From Tillus elongatus (taxonomy: Eukaryota; Arthropoda; Insecta; Coleoptera; Cleridae), in NCBI GenBank assembly GCA_964006375.1, contig OZ023267.1:80733682-80797681 (forward strand): 64,000 nucleotides of DNA, written 5' to 3'. Positions 13,557-26,697 of this stretch are shown piece by piece (position 1 is the stretch's first letter; each line of letters starts with the position of its first letter). The notes under the pieces are model-generated. The model had not been told where the DNA came from. It searched no databases and saw only the letters and a list, made by a program, of their open reading frames with translations. The translations under genes and the position numbers were made by a program.

Positions 13557-14889
13557 TCTATTTTTAGTTTTTATTCTGTCTTATTATATTTAATTTCTGA
13601 TTATAATTACAGTGTACTCAAATATATGATTTTTTTAATGAGAGCAATTGAATTATATTATATATTATTATTATTATTACATATTTCTCATATATACAAA
13701 ATTAACGTAAGGCAGTACTATTTAATTCATCCTTAATTTTTCTTTAAAAAACTAATATGAGTGACGTTGATAAGCTACCGATCTTACCTAATATAATATT
13801 GCTATTTATATTTCAGCTAGACATTTAAAAATACTTAGATGATTGTAAAAATGTCATGTTTGTGGATTTGAAATAAAACTAAGTTTCCCAAACTTTGAAC
13901 TTCACCTAAATCGATGTCTATGGGGTAAAAATGTCGACATTGATCTCGAATATAGAGTGATGCAACGATTTACCGTTGCTATAAGCTGATAGCTGAGTAT
14001 AAGGAATATCGAAGTCCGATTACAAAGGTGAGGGCAATGGGTGATGACCTTACGTGAGTGGTCAAGGTCAGTAGTCACGCTGCGTTGTGGATTTTATCTT
14101 TATCTAGTGCTTCCGAAAGCCATTGCTTATCATTAAAGCGATAACTGCTTGCTCCTATTTTGCAAATCAATGAGCTAAGCTCATCGTGACCAGTCTACTT
14201 AATATCTAATTCGTTACATCATACACATTGTGCCTCTTTGTTTGGGTCAAGATTACGTAAATGATTTTATTTTAGGCGCTTCTTCTTTTAAAAATCGCAG
14301 AGAGAACATGTCTGTAATGTATTAAGAAGCGTTAATTTACGTTCTTTAAACCCATATTCCGGATATACAAGCTTTATTTCAAAACTGACCACACAAATAT
14401 ATTGAGGACCAGTTGGAATATGACAATTCCACAAAACAGCTCAACTTTTTGTCTAGATAAAACTTATTGATATAGTGCAGGAATTAATGAAATAAAACCT
14501 TAACCGCCAGCCACTTTACCAGGAAATTTCAATTAGCATGACTACGATTGCGAAGGTTATAAGATTAATTTATTTTTAACTGCAACGTATTGTATTATTA
14601 CAAAAAACTGCTTACCTACGGGCGTAAAAGAACCAAATAACTGACTGAAGTTTGAGACCTGTGATGTGCACTGAGAAGTACAATTTGGAGAATCCAATTC
14701 ATTACAGTACGGTTTTAAGACTTGAAAATCATTTGTTATATTCCTAATATTCACGTGAAAAATCCAAAAACCATACCAAGCCGTGATCAAAGGCTAGGAA
14801 CTCTTTGGACTGAGTGATATCCTCAGCAAATTTTGCTTTCGGAGAAGCATTACAAACATTTCTATAAAATATATGCTTTAATAGTATAT
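13557..14889. other. Non-coding, mostly unrecognised
   Basis: Holds a partial fold-back arm at about 14652-14735. The rest (notably 13860-14550) is less AT-biased, non-repetitive at the scale of this window and could be old unique intron sequence. Confidence 0.4.
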
Positions 14890-14890
14890 A

Positions 14891-14969
<79 letters not shown>
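14890..14969. repeat. (TA)n microsatellite
   Basis: About 80 bp of TA. Confidence 0.97.
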
Positions 14970-14974
<5 letters not shown>

Positions 14975-15062
14975 ACCACTACAGTTGTTTGTTTAAAAAT
15001 ACAAAACAACAATAAAAACTTAGTTTAAGATTCATGTAAGGAAAAACTATAGATTTACAATA

Positions 15063-15600
15063 TTACACAAAAACAACAAAAGAAATCAGCAACTTCAGAA
15101 TACAAACATGTGTATATATTGTTTGCATCATGGCACTTGTGTCATCCACTTCCATATGTAAATATGCGTTATGGAGATCTAGATTACAGAAGTGTACTCC
15201 GTCATTCATCTTGTTGAATATGTCTTCTATTCGTGGTACTAAATAGCTGTCATCTTGAATAACTCTGTTTAATGTAACATTATATGCAGCGCTTAGCCGT
15301 ATTCGGCCATCTTTTCGTGTAACTGGGACTATTGGCGCACCCCATTGTGAATGTATTACTTTTTCAATACTTCCCAATTTCTCGAGGTTTTCCAGTTCTT
15401 ATTCAATTTTCGGTCGCAGTGCGTAAGGGACGGGCCGTGGTTTCATAAAGATTGGATTTGCATCGGTGTCTCGCAATTTATGACTATAAACGTAATTGGG
15501 AATCTTTCCTAATTTAAACGATAAAACATCTTGGCATTCTTGTAGTGTTTTCTCAAGGCTTGTGCTTTCTATTGTATCTGTCAGTTGACTGATGTTTTGC
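15063..15600 (-). pseudogene. pol: Gypsy reverse transcriptase fragment
   Basis: On the minus strand, 15377 down to 15063 encodes the fingers and start of the palm of a Ty3/gypsy reverse transcriptase: QWGAPIVPVTRKDGRIRL, then PRIEDIF and the first catalytic-region block FCNLDLHNAY. The YxDD half is missing because the copy ends at 15063 near a (TA)n array. Upstream sequence to about 15600 continues the connection from the protease with an in-frame stop. It belongs to the element whose gag is at 16349-16711 and LTR at about 16885-17110. Dead by truncation. Confidence 0.8.
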
Positions 15601-15689
15601 CAATTAATGCGTATTTATTTTAATCAATTTCGCCCAAAAATAGAATCAACAGCTTGGGGTAACACGAAAAGTATGCCCGTAGATATTTG

Positions 15690-15990
15690 ATTTTCGTATG
15701 TAATTGTAACTTTGACACTTCCGCAAGGATGAATGATTTCTCCAGTGTAAGTCTTCAATTTAATGTGTGTTTGTTTCAATACTGAATTTGGGCAGATAGT
15801 TTTGAATAGTTTGTATGATATTGAAGAAACTGCTGCTCATGTATCGAGTTCCATTTCAATAGGTTTATCATTTAATTTAAGACGTATTATTATTTTTTCT
15901 GTATTGATTGAATTACATACCATGAGTCTATTCATTGCAAATAATTCTTCTTTGGTTTACGAGTCTGCTTCTATTTGTTTTTGATGTTTT
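15690..15990 (-). pseudogene. pol: Retroviral-type aspartyl protease, stop in active site
   Basis: Minus-strand reading gives a protease segment with MELDT, then a TGA at 15837-15839 where the glycine of the Asp-Thr-Gly triad should be, then AAVSSISYKL. The family needs the glycine, so this single change both ends translation and removes the active site. It lies between gag and reverse transcriptase in the usual order. The low-complexity plus-strand frame over the same bases (15763-15984) is a shadow. Confidence 0.7.
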
Positions 15991-16348
15991 GCTTCTTTTC
16001 TTATTGCAGCTTGTACAGTGAAGGTTTTTTGCAAAGCATTTATTAGCTCTGTGGTTGTCTTTACCGCACCTTAGACATTTTCGCTAACTTCTTTGTATCT
16101 CCTCACCTTATTTTGTGCTTCTGAATAGCTTGGTGGTCTACTGGGTCCTGCAGTAGATTTTTTAGGATTGTATTTTAGAACTGCATTAACAGAATTATTG
16201 TAATTTGTAGTTTCCCTCATGTTTTGCATCTGAATAGCTTACTTTCTGGACATTTCAATCGTTTGTGCAATTTGAACGATGTCCTTGAATGTTACTGAAT
16301 ATTTCTATTGCAAAAGTCGTTCACGAATTTCGCTATCACGAATTCCTC

Positions 16349-16740
16349 TTATAAATGTGACTCGAATTTAAATTCGAAGTTTGTTGTCATCTTCTTCAAT
16401 TCTGAAACATAATTAGCAATTGTTTCTCCTTCATGTTGCAAACGCAAAGTAAATTTATGCTGTTCAGCAATGGCACTTGATTTCGGAGATAGATGTTCTT
16501 GCAACAATTTAACTAACGATTTGTAGTCTCTTGTATTTGGTAAATCTGGTGCAGTTAATTTCGTGAGAGTTTGATATATCTTGGGACTTAGGCATCCTAT
16601 TAATATCTGAACACAAACCTTGTCATCAGTTGGTGTGTTGTCATTTACACCACGTAATTTAAGGTGATTATCTAGGCGCTGTAAATATAATTCAAAGGTT
16701 TCGTTATTCACATCGTACGGATGTAAAACTTCTCTCCTAA
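16349..16740 (-). pseudogene. gag: Gag fragment (retrotransposon gag domain)
   Basis: The 120-residue minus-strand frame matches the retrotransposon gag (capsid-like) domain: FELYLQRLDNHLKLRGV, then KVCVQILIGCLSPKIYQTL and SLVKLLQEHLSPK, ending in a segment like the domain's C-terminus (RLQHEGETIANYVSELKKM). Gag proteins package the element RNA. The reading continues out of frame into 16000-16340, where cysteine knuckles would be expected but are not intact. It starts close after the primer-binding site. Confidence 0.8.
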
Positions 16741-16870
16741 TTGGTGTATGTTCTCAATTTTGATTAAGTAGTAGTTGTTGGTTTTCTTGTATAGCTTTTA
16801 GAATGCTTGCAAAGTGCCCAAATACTTGTGTAATATCTTCATTCGAGATGGTTCCCGCTGGGTTAGATCA

Positions 16871-16881
16871 ACTCGTCGCCA
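16871..16881 (-). promoter_or_regulatory. Primer-binding site of the minus-strand gypsy
   Basis: Minus-strand TGGCGACGAGT follows an LTR-like end (CACAACA). TGGCGAC-type sites are common in gypsy elements of this clade. Confidence 0.6.
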
Positions 16882-16884
16882 ATT

Positions 16885-17110
16885 TGTTGTGTATGTAGTG
16901 GTGGCACAATTACGACTAATTACATTATACAGCAAATATTTATTCTAGCAGCAACTATAACACGAATATGAACTGATAATAACATATATTTAAATTGTGC
17001 GAGAAACTCGTTGAGTGTCAACCGTGACGTTGACTGACATGCCTCTGTCGTCGCGTAGCCAGTCGACCACAGTATAACGTTCTGTTATACTGTGGCTCGA
17101 CTTATATACA
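16885..17110 (-). repeat. 5' LTR of minus-strand gypsy
   Basis: Inferred from the primer site at its left edge and a minus-strand TATATAAG near 17102. It contains a perfect 12-bp hairpin at 17067-17095. No second LTR is present, so the boundaries are approximate. Confidence 0.55.
17067..17095. other. Perfect hairpin in LTR
   Basis: CCACAGTATAAC, a 5-base loop GTTCT, then the exact complement. It lies shortly downstream of the LTR TATA box in the transcript sense, so it may fold near the RNA 5' end. Confidence 0.8.
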
Positions 17111-17281
17111 ACAACTTAAACAATTTTAGAGATATTGCGTAAAATTTTTTTTATTTATTTTTTGTTAATAGAAATTGGGCGTTACGATCTGATGAACGAA
17201 CTCATCCAACCCATTAACAAAATAACGGTAATTCCAAAATCTGGTTCAAATTAGTAAAGTATTTTTTGAGTTACCGGTTGG

Positions 17282-18764
<1,483 letters not shown>

Positions 18765-18972
18765 CTGTCTGATGATGCTGTCAAAAAGCGAAACTGGTTA
18801 CAGACGAGACAACAAACGTTTGTGGGTCAGAGAAATAGTCTCAACGCCTGTATTTAGTACGGAACGGTTTCATAAGGGCAATAACAGCTAATAAACTGTT
18901 CAACTATTTACTATATAAATAAAAACTTATTTTATGATAATTCGCTACCATAACGCCCTACCTGCGTCCAGA
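18765..18972 (+). repeat. Hammerhead-like repeat plus MITE end
   Basis: 18765-18804 holds a hammerhead-like core (CTGT, CTGATGAT, GCT/AGC stem, GAAAC, GTT, ACAG). The following 100 bp match the family at 10740 and 47540. At 18932-18972 an isolated right end of the GCAG-type MITE is joined on. Confidence 0.65.
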
Positions 18973-19107
18973 GTTTTTTCGAATCCTCTACCAGCGTTAT
19001 GCCATCAGCATACCTTTTTAAATGAAATCGTTGTCCATTTATTTTAACTCCTACTGCCCTTTCCTTTGGTATGTTTGTCTTCTATGAATAAATTGAATAA
19101 ATGTGGC

Positions 19108-19111
<4 letters not shown>

Positions 19112-19181
<70 letters not shown>
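19112..19181. repeat. (TA)n microsatellite
   Basis: About 70 bp of TA. Confidence 0.97.
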
Positions 19182-19184
<3 letters not shown>

Positions 19185-19378
19185 CGTCACCATGTACCCA
19201 ACTTCTATAAGTGACATTAGTACATTTCACAGTGACCCTGTTATAGAGAAAGGCATTGACCAGATATTGCTTAATTTCAATTATTAAGTTTAAAGTACAA
19301 TAAACTATAAAATGTATAATAATCATTTTACTTAGTATGCATATTTTACTTGCGACTGCTAAACGATGTTGCGTTAAC

Positions 19379-19524
19379 AGTCGGTATTTGAAACTAATAT
19401 AGTTCACATCTACTTGCTTTGTTCACTTCCATTTTATATTAATATTATTAGAATAGTAACAGACTGTATTGTTTCCCTAAAATAAAGTTATATTTTTATG
19501 GAAACTTAAGTTTTGTGTTACCTA

Positions 19525-19527
<3 letters not shown>
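19379..19527 (+). repeat. Left LTR (3' portion) of errantivirus
   Basis: About 149 bp, nearly identical to 26403-26551, with an AATAAA polyadenylation signal near 19480 (the paired copy ends the element). Both are followed by (TA)n. How far the LTR extends leftwards or beyond the TA array cannot be told from one partner. Confidence 0.85.

Positions 19528-19598
<71 letters not shown>
19528..19598. repeat. (TA)n microsatellite next to LTR
   Basis: About 71 bp of TA at the same place relative to the LTR as the array at 26551-26693, so it was probably part of the element. Confidence 0.95.
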
Positions 19599-19600
<2 letters not shown>

Positions 19601-19843
19601 TGAACATGATGCCAAAACGGCATTAAATATAATAATCGCCGGTTTATTTCAATAATTTATTTGGCATTAAAGAACCGAAAAATAACAGTGTTTCAAACGC
19701 TCCAGTTTCAAACATTGTATCAACATCAAGTGACCAAAAGTAATCCAAGTTCCAGAAAAACTCCAAAAGAAGGCCTGTTAGGAGATGAACATCCTGTGAG
19801 TACCTTCCTTTATCTTTCACTGTGAATTTATGATTGCATCTCT

Positions 19844-20105
19844 TGTATTTTCAAGCATTTTTTGCTTCGAAATACCTTGTCAATAATTAGTATTAAATCT
19901 ACTGTATTTTCAAGCATTTTTGCTTCGAAATACCTTGTCAATAATTAGTATCAAATCTACTGTATTTTTCAAACATTTTTGTTTCGAAATACCTTATCAA
20001 TAATTAGTATTAGCTATCGTATTTTCAAACATTTAGTTTCAAAATATTTCAAAAATTATTTATGTTAAATCCCACGTATTTCCAAACCATTTTGGTTCGA
20101 AATAC
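19844..20105 (+). repeat. Five ~58-bp tandem repeats with hairpins in leader
   Basis: Units begin at about 19844, 19903, 19961, 20019 and 20076 (spacing 57-59). Each centres on GTATTTTCAAGCATTTTTGC followed by TTCGAAATAC, an imperfect palindrome. The first three units are almost identical and later ones decay. They lie in the untranslated leader 200-450 bp before gag. Confidence 0.85.
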
Positions 20106-20301
20106 TTTAAGATATTTAAGAGTTCTTACGATAATATTTTATTAATAAATTAAAATCAGACAAACCTATTTGGCAATAATACTTTTATATTGTGTATCAG
20201 CTTATTTGAAGATTTAAGTAGAAATAACGTTTAAAAATTAATTATACCCGATATCTGAAAAATATTAACTCGACAAAAAATAATAAACTATTTTAGTCAT
20301 C

Positions 20302-21411
20302 ATGTCACATAATAAAGGCGACATCTCCTTGTTATCTCAGGCATCTATGATGATCCCAGAATACAGTGGAGGTTGTAGACATTTAAATTATTTTATTAGA
20401 CAATGCGAACTGTTTATTATAAATTACAAAAAAGAGAGTACAGAACAAAATGCTGAGCATTACAATAGAATGATACTCGAATTTATTAAATCAAAAATTG
20501 TACAAGATGTTCGAGATATTTTATTATCTCTAAAAACTAGTTCATGGGAAAAAATTAAAAATGGCCTTATGGCACAATATTCAGACCCACGCTCTGAAAG
20601 TCTCTTGTTAACAGACCTCACTACCTGTTATATGACAAAAAATCAAACAGTTTTAGAATTTCATAGCAAAATTAAAGAAAAATTGAAAGCAATTTATGAG
20701 AATATCGAATTACAGGATTTAGGTACCGAAATTAAAATTTATAAGAAAAATTACTTTACTGAAATGGCTGTAACATCATTTAAAGTCGGCATACTAGAAC
20801 CGTATTTTAGTCATTTAAGACTAGTAAATGTAACAAGTTTAGAAACGGCTTTACTTGAGTGTCACCGCATAGATAACGAAATAAAACAAGCAGATTTCAT
20901 AAATAGCTTAAGAAATAAATCACATCCTTCTTCACAAAAACAACTCCTAACATTTTTAGAAAAAATTGCTTTACCAAAAAGACCGTTACCTCAACAAAAT
21001 ATTAATTTCGCAAATAGATTTCAACAACCACCCTTTTTACGACAAAGACCTAATTTCCCCAGTAAACCTATATCCAATTTGAGAGCTCTACCACAAAATA
21101 AAATTTCTCCGACAAATAGCCAAGTTTTCCGCCATCAGCCGCCTCAAAATTCATCTGTATTTAACAGAACAAAAAATACTTTTTCCACACCCCCACAAAG
21201 ACAAAATCGACAATTTGATCAAACTACACCCATGGAAATATGTAATCTAGAATATCCGAATCAAGAAATGACAGATTATGTATCTGACGAATTACAACCC
21301 GAATATTATTTGCAATATGTCGAAAACGAAAACCTTAATGATTATTCCGGAAATGAGCTAGAAAATCTGGATTTTCAGGAAGAAGCCTCGGAAAATCCTT
21401 TGTCACCCTAG
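20302..21411 (+). CDS. gag: Errantivirus Gag polyprotein
   Basis: A 369-residue intact frame starting at ATG 20302, first gene after the leader. Its first ~215 residues form the Gag capsid-type helical region of errantiviruses (YFIRQCELF, MILEFIKSKI, WEKIKNGL, FHSKIKEKL blocks). Residues about 215-310 are basic and rich in Pro, Gln, Asn and Phe, a nucleic-acid-binding-like tail without zinc knuckles. The C-terminus is acidic. Gag assembles the particle and binds element RNA in the cytoplasm. It ends 14 bases before the protease frame in a different frame, so pol would need frameshifting. It is the only intact gene of this copy apart from env. Confidence 0.85.
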   Translation: MSHNKGDISLLSQASMMIPEYSGGCRHLNYFIRQCELFIINYKKESTEQNAEHYNRMILEFIKSKIVQDVRDILLSLKTSSWEKIKNGLMAQYSDPRSESLLLTDLTTCYMTKNQTVLEFHSKIKEKLKAIYENIELQDLGTEIKIYKKNYFTEMAVTSFKVGILEPYFSHLRLVNVTSLETALLECHRIDNEIKQADFINSLRNKSHPSSQKQLLTFLEKIALPKRPLPQQNINFANRFQQPPFLRQRPNFPSKPISNLRALPQNKISPTNSQVFRHQPPQNSSVFNRTKNTFSTPPQRQNRQFDQTTPMEICNLEYPNQEMTDYVSDELQPEYYLQYVENENLNDYSGNELENLDFQEEASENPLSP

Positions 21412-21425
21412 ATATAAACAATATT

Positions 21426-21713
21426 ATGACACTACCCAAATTACCGTTTTTGGTCCTGCCATCTTTAAATTTGAAAATTCTTCTGGACACGGGAGCTTCA
21501 GACAGCATAATAAATCGGGGCCCTACATATGAATTTTTTTCAGAGTACATTTTCAAAAAGCCCTTTTCCGTAAAATCTGTAGGAAAAATTACAAAAGGAA
21601 ATGATAATGTCAGATACCCCCTGTTAAAAGAATACGGCATAAATTTTCCATTTTCATTTAGAGTAATAAAATGGCATGAGAGGTTTGATGCTCTTATAGG
21701 TTCCGAGAATTAA
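21426..21713 (+). pseudogene. pol: Errantivirus protease part of pol, frameshifted at end
   Basis: This 95-residue frame holds the aspartyl protease with the active-site triad LLDTGASDSI near 21483 and the later helix RFDALIG. It stops at 21711-21713 in a place where the related reading resumes one frame away, so a one-base deletion near 21711 separates protease from reverse transcriptase. The protease would process Gag-Pol. Confidence 0.8.
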
Positions 21714-23266
21714 AAACCAAACTAGATTATGAAAAAAGAACAGTAAAATTTAGAGAAATTGAATTACCTTTTTATTTTGAAATAAATCCCCTAAATTTTC
21801 AACCCTTTTCACAAACTTGTACTACCCATATTCAAATACCTGTAAATATTGAAGACGGAACAGTTTTAATTCCAGAAATGGAAAATGAATTAGTTCATAT
21901 ACCAGAATCCATAGCTGAAGCTATATCTGGGTTTTGTTCTATACCATGTACAGTAAAAAATAAGTCACAAATCGCTGAAATTAACTTTACAGAACAAATT
22001 GAAGTAGAACCCATCCAAAATTTTGAAGAAACACCTACATTTCCCAGCTCAGTTCAAGTCGACGCGAGACAACAATTGAGAACTGACCATCTCAATTCTG
22101 AGGAAAAACAAAAACTATTTAAATTATGTCATCAATATCGAAATATTTTGTATCACGAAAACTCGGATCTTACATTTACAAATGCTATTAAACATCATAT
22201 TAGAACTCGTGATAACGATCCCATACATGTAAAATCTTACAGGTATCCATATCACCTAAAAATTGAAATACAGAGGGAAATTCAAAAATTATTAGACAAT
22301 AAAATTATTAGGCCCTCTACCTCTGCTTTTTGTTCGCCCGTTTGGATTGTCCCAAAAAAGTTAGATTCCTCGGGAAAGAAAAAATGGCGATTAGTCATTG
22401 ACTACAGAAAACTCAACGACAAAACGATACTCGAAAAATATCCCTTACCTAGAATAGACGAAATCTTAGACAACTTAGGAAAGTGTACATACTTTACTAC
22501 TCTCGATTTAGCTCAAGGGTTTCATCAGATTGAATTTACCCCTGAAAGCATTGAGAAAACAGCCTTTAGCGTGAACAATGGGCATTACGAGTTTGTTAGA
22601 ATGCCCTTCGGTCTCCGGAGTTCGCCCTTAACCTTCCAACGCGTAATGGATAATGTTTTTAGAGAATTTCTGTACAAAAACTGCTTTGTTTATATGGACG
22701 ACATTGTAATATTCTCCAAATCCCTTCAGGAACACCTTATCCACATTAAACAAGTATTTCAAAAATTACAAGATGTTAACCTAAAGGTACAGCTAGATAA
22801 ATCAGTGTTTCTTAGAAAGGAAGTTGAGTTTTTAGGCCACGTCATCACAATTGACGGCGTAAAACCAAATCCAAGCAAAATTGAATGCATAAAAAATTAT
22901 CCTATTCCGAAAACACAAAAACAAATAAAAGCCTTCTTAGGACTTGTTGGCTATTACAGGCGTTTTATAAAAAACTTTGCCAAAATTGTTTATCCCCTCA
23001 CAAAATGTCTAAAGAAAGATTCTACTCTTAACTTTAATGATCCAGAATACGTCAATGCATTTTCGCAGGCTAAAGAACTTATAATAAATTCACTTGTCCT
23101 AACATATCCAAATTTTGATAAAGAATTTCATCTGACAACCGACGCAAGTAATATAGCGTTAGGAGGCGTATTGTCTCAAGACAATAAACCTATTGCATTT
23201 TACTCTAGAACGCTTAATTCAGCTGAACGAAATTATAGCACTATTGAAAGGAATTACTATCAATAG
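21714..23266 (+). pseudogene. pol: Errantivirus reverse transcriptase and start of RNase H
   Basis: Coding similarity resumes right after the frameshift; the long open frame (21878-23266) gives 462 residues. Fingers and palm motifs are intact: SPVWIVPKK, WRLVIDYRKLND, TTLDLAQGFHQI, RMPFGLRSSPLTFQ and the catalytic FVYMDDIVIFS, followed by thumb block EFLGHVIT and connection GLVGYYRRFI. RNase H begins with LTTDASNIALGGVLSQ. The frame ends in a TAG at 23264-23266 just after ERNYYQ, where the reading shifts by a base. The enzyme domain itself looks catalytically complete but detached. Confidence 0.9.
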
Positions 23267-23883
23267 TTGAAAACACTAAACATTTTAGACATTATCTTTT
23301 CGGACGAAAATTTACTATAGAAACAGACCATAAACCTCTAGTTTGGCTTTTTTCGATAAAAGAACCAAATTCCCGTTTAGTTAAATGGAGGCTTAAACTG
23401 GAAGACTTCGACTATGAAATAAAGTACAAAAAAGGAAAAGATAACGTTGTAGCAGACGCCCTTTCAAGAACAGAAATCAATGCGGTAGAAGATGATATAG
23501 ATCTTGTGTCCCTTTTAGGCAACGCGGACCCTTCAGAACTAAGAGTTCTGGATGACAACGACCTTATAGAATTAGGAATCGACCCTCAACCTGACCAGAA
23601 TAATAGCGAATCTCAAACCCAACATACTTCTTTAGAAAATCCTGTATTTTGCTTACCTATATCGGAAGGCCCAATCAATCATTTTAAAAATCAAATTTTA
23701 ATTGATCACGGATCGGAAAAACGTGAAATAACTACAAACCTTTTTAAAGTAAACAAATCAAAATATATTTACAAGAAGGTCATGAACTACAACTTAACAC
23801 CTTTCTTAAAGAAAAAATCAACCCGTCTAATGTATACGGTATCTTATTCGAAACCCAAGAAATCGAGAGATTATTTATGTTAG
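23266..23883 (+). pseudogene. pol: RNase H end and pol linker
   Basis: From 23266 the reading is in another frame: HFRHYLFGRKF, ETDHKPLVWLF and the end of RNase H (KDNVVADALSR), followed by an acidic linker. A second shift near 23800, in an A-rich run, moves the coding similarity into the frame of the integrase. Confidence 0.8.
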
Positions 23884-25013
23884 TAGCCTCAGCTCTTTTT
23901 AACAGTTCAGTAAAAATAATAAAATGCAATAAACAAGTCGAAAATATTACATCAACTACCGTACAGAAACAAATTATTCAAAATTACCACCAAAATAACC
24001 ACAATGGCATTAACGAAACTTACGAACAGCTTAAATTAAATTACTATTGGCCTAACATGAAAAAATCCATAAATGATTTTATAAACAAATGTGACATTTG
24101 TCTGCAAGCCAAATATGAGCGACGACCCTATAAATGACCCTTTTCCGGACCCTTGTTAGCCAAAAGAACTTTTGAAGTAATTCATGCAGATGTGTTCAGT
24201 TTGGAGAACCATAAATTTCTTACGATAATAGACTTCTTTAGTAAATATGCACAAGCTTACTACATTAAAGATACAACAGCTCTGACGATTTTAAGTAAAC
24301 TCAGACACTATTTCTCTCATCATAATTACGTTTCAACCCTCGTATGTGACTCTGGCAAAGAATTTGATAATGCAACCCTTAAGGAATACTGCGACCTATT
24401 TAACATAAAATTACACATAACTACTCCTCAAAACCCAAACTCAAACTCCCCAGTTGAACGACTTCACTCAACTATATTAGAAAAATTAAGAACAATGAAG
24501 TTGGAGAATCCGTTAGAAAAACCTATTGATCTTATGATAACCTGTATTTTAATATACAATCAATCAGTTCACTCATTAACAGGTCATAGTCCCTTTTCCC
24601 TTCTTTACGGCCCTTATGACAAACTTGAACCTATAGACCCCCATAAAACATTATATGAAGAATATAACCATAGAAGACTTAAAGAAATATTACCCTTTTT
24701 CGATCAAATATACAAAAAATCTAAAGAAAAGTCAGAAACTATTCTTAGAAAAAGAAATGAAAATCGTAATGAGATACCGCAAATACAAACTGAACAAGTA
24801 GCTAGTAAAGTACCTTATGTAAAGAAAACTAACCCTTTATATAAAATTTATCATAATCCGGTTCAAGTAAATCAAAACAAATTACTTTTACCTGATTCCC
24901 AAAAGAAAACAGCCCATTTGAAAAATGTAAAAAGAGTGAAAAAGACATTTTCTTTGCAGGAACATAATCCCCCTGATGATGGCCCTCAGCCAGGTCCATC
25001 AACTAGAAGTTAA
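23800..25013 (+). pseudogene. pol: Errantivirus integrase, in-frame stop
   Basis: The N-terminal HHCC zinc-binding motif is seen as HxxxH then CDICLQAK (about 23990-24110). A TGA at 24135-24137 interrupts just before the catalytic core. The core continues in the same frame at 24153 with the acidic triad in VIHADVFS, VCDSGKEF and SPVERLHST. A basic C-terminal domain runs to the stop at 25013. Its end overlaps env by 38 bases. Integrase would insert the DNA copy into chromosomes; the stop prevents full-length product. Confidence 0.88.
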
Positions 25014-26402
25014 ACCCATAATCACTAACGAATACTTTAAAGATTATATAGGTATAGCTAGAATAATTAATCACTATCATAATTTCTACTTTTATTTTAA
25101 TGTATCGGTTTTAGAAAATAATTGTCGGGTGTTGACAAACAATACTATAAAAATTAACGAAAATTATGGCACTGCTATTAACAAGGAATATGTACAGATG
25201 CTTAATGACCAAGTTTCCAAAATTAACCTAGAACTTGAGAAATTAACGCACTCCAGAACGAAACGCGGGTTAATAAACGGAGCAGGGTCGCTGATCAAAA
25301 CCATAACCGGAAATCTCGATCAAGACGATCTCGATAAAATAAACAAACATTTAAACACCTTATATTTAAATCAAGGTGAAATGATGACTCAACTAGACTC
25401 TCTAAATTCATTTGCACATATAATTACAGAAAGATTTGTAGAAGAACAAAAAATAATTAACAAAAATCTTCAGATGATAGGTGACCGATTTTGTGAACTA
25501 GCGAACATGGAAAAAAGGAGTTTCATTCAATATCAAATCTCATTAGCCCAAAATTTATTAGAAAGTGTCAAAATTATTCAAAGAACTATATCTCTTAGCT
25601 TTAATGAAATTACAAACATTGAAATATTTACCTGGAAGGATTTAACACAAATAAGACAGCATCTTGAATTAATTTATAACAAAAATGAATTAATTAACTT
25701 TGACAGAAACCACATATTTAAAATTATTGAATTTACTAAATTAATAGTTGTATCAGCAGGAGACACAATCATTTGTTTACTAAAGGTCCCGATTTTACAC
25801 CCTACACCAGACTCCTACTTTCAAATAATTCCCTTACCAGAAAATCATAAAGTCCTTATACCCCCAAGTTCATATTATTTGGAAATAGCCCAACAAAACT
25901 TATGGACATCTGAAAGATGCCCATCAATAACAAAAGCCATAGTGTGTTCAAATCCACCACAAGAAGAAAGTTGCCAACTAAACCAACCCTCGAGTTGCCC
26001 TTCTGCAAAGGTAACCAATAGCTACACGACGTCCATCAAGATACGAAACAACAACGTGCTCATCTCAACAGATGTATCAGTCGAAGTTATAGAAGAATGT
26101 CCAAATAAAATCGACAGAAAAAGAATACACCAAAATGCTCTCGTAAGCACACTGCCTAACTGTAAAATTACAGTAAATGATGAGATATACACAGACGTAT
26201 CAGGCAACATAACGTGGATTCCAGACCTGATATTACCACTCAAGGAAGAAAAATACGAAGTCCGCTTCAGTCCAGTTCACCTGAAAAATGCTGAAAAATT
26301 GAAGCAACAACTTTCAGTAGCTCCGCAACATAAGATACTACATCCAATGCTGCATACAAGTCACATAGGTGTTACCACATTTATAATAGTAGTCATCATC
26401 AT

Positions 26403-26415
<13 letters not shown>
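24976..26415 (+). CDS. env: Errantivirus Env glycoprotein, C-terminus lost
   Basis: A 479-residue frame from ATG 24976 overlapping the pol end. Around residues 93-97 it has RTKR followed by GLINGAG, a furin-type cleavage site next to a glycine-rich segment as in the insect errantivirus / baculovirus fusion-protein family. A helical heptad region follows, then a Cys-containing ectodomain with NIT glycosylation sites. The end is a hydrophobic stretch TTFIIVVIIII that would be the anchor, but the frame stops at once, inside sequence identical to the LTR. The related env at 3-1033 has a full anchor and a ~70-residue tail, so this copy lost its tail and the region before the 3' LTR. In full elements env is often expressed from a spliced RNA; no signal peptide is evident here. 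Confidence 0.85.
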
Positions 26416-26697
<282 letters not shown>

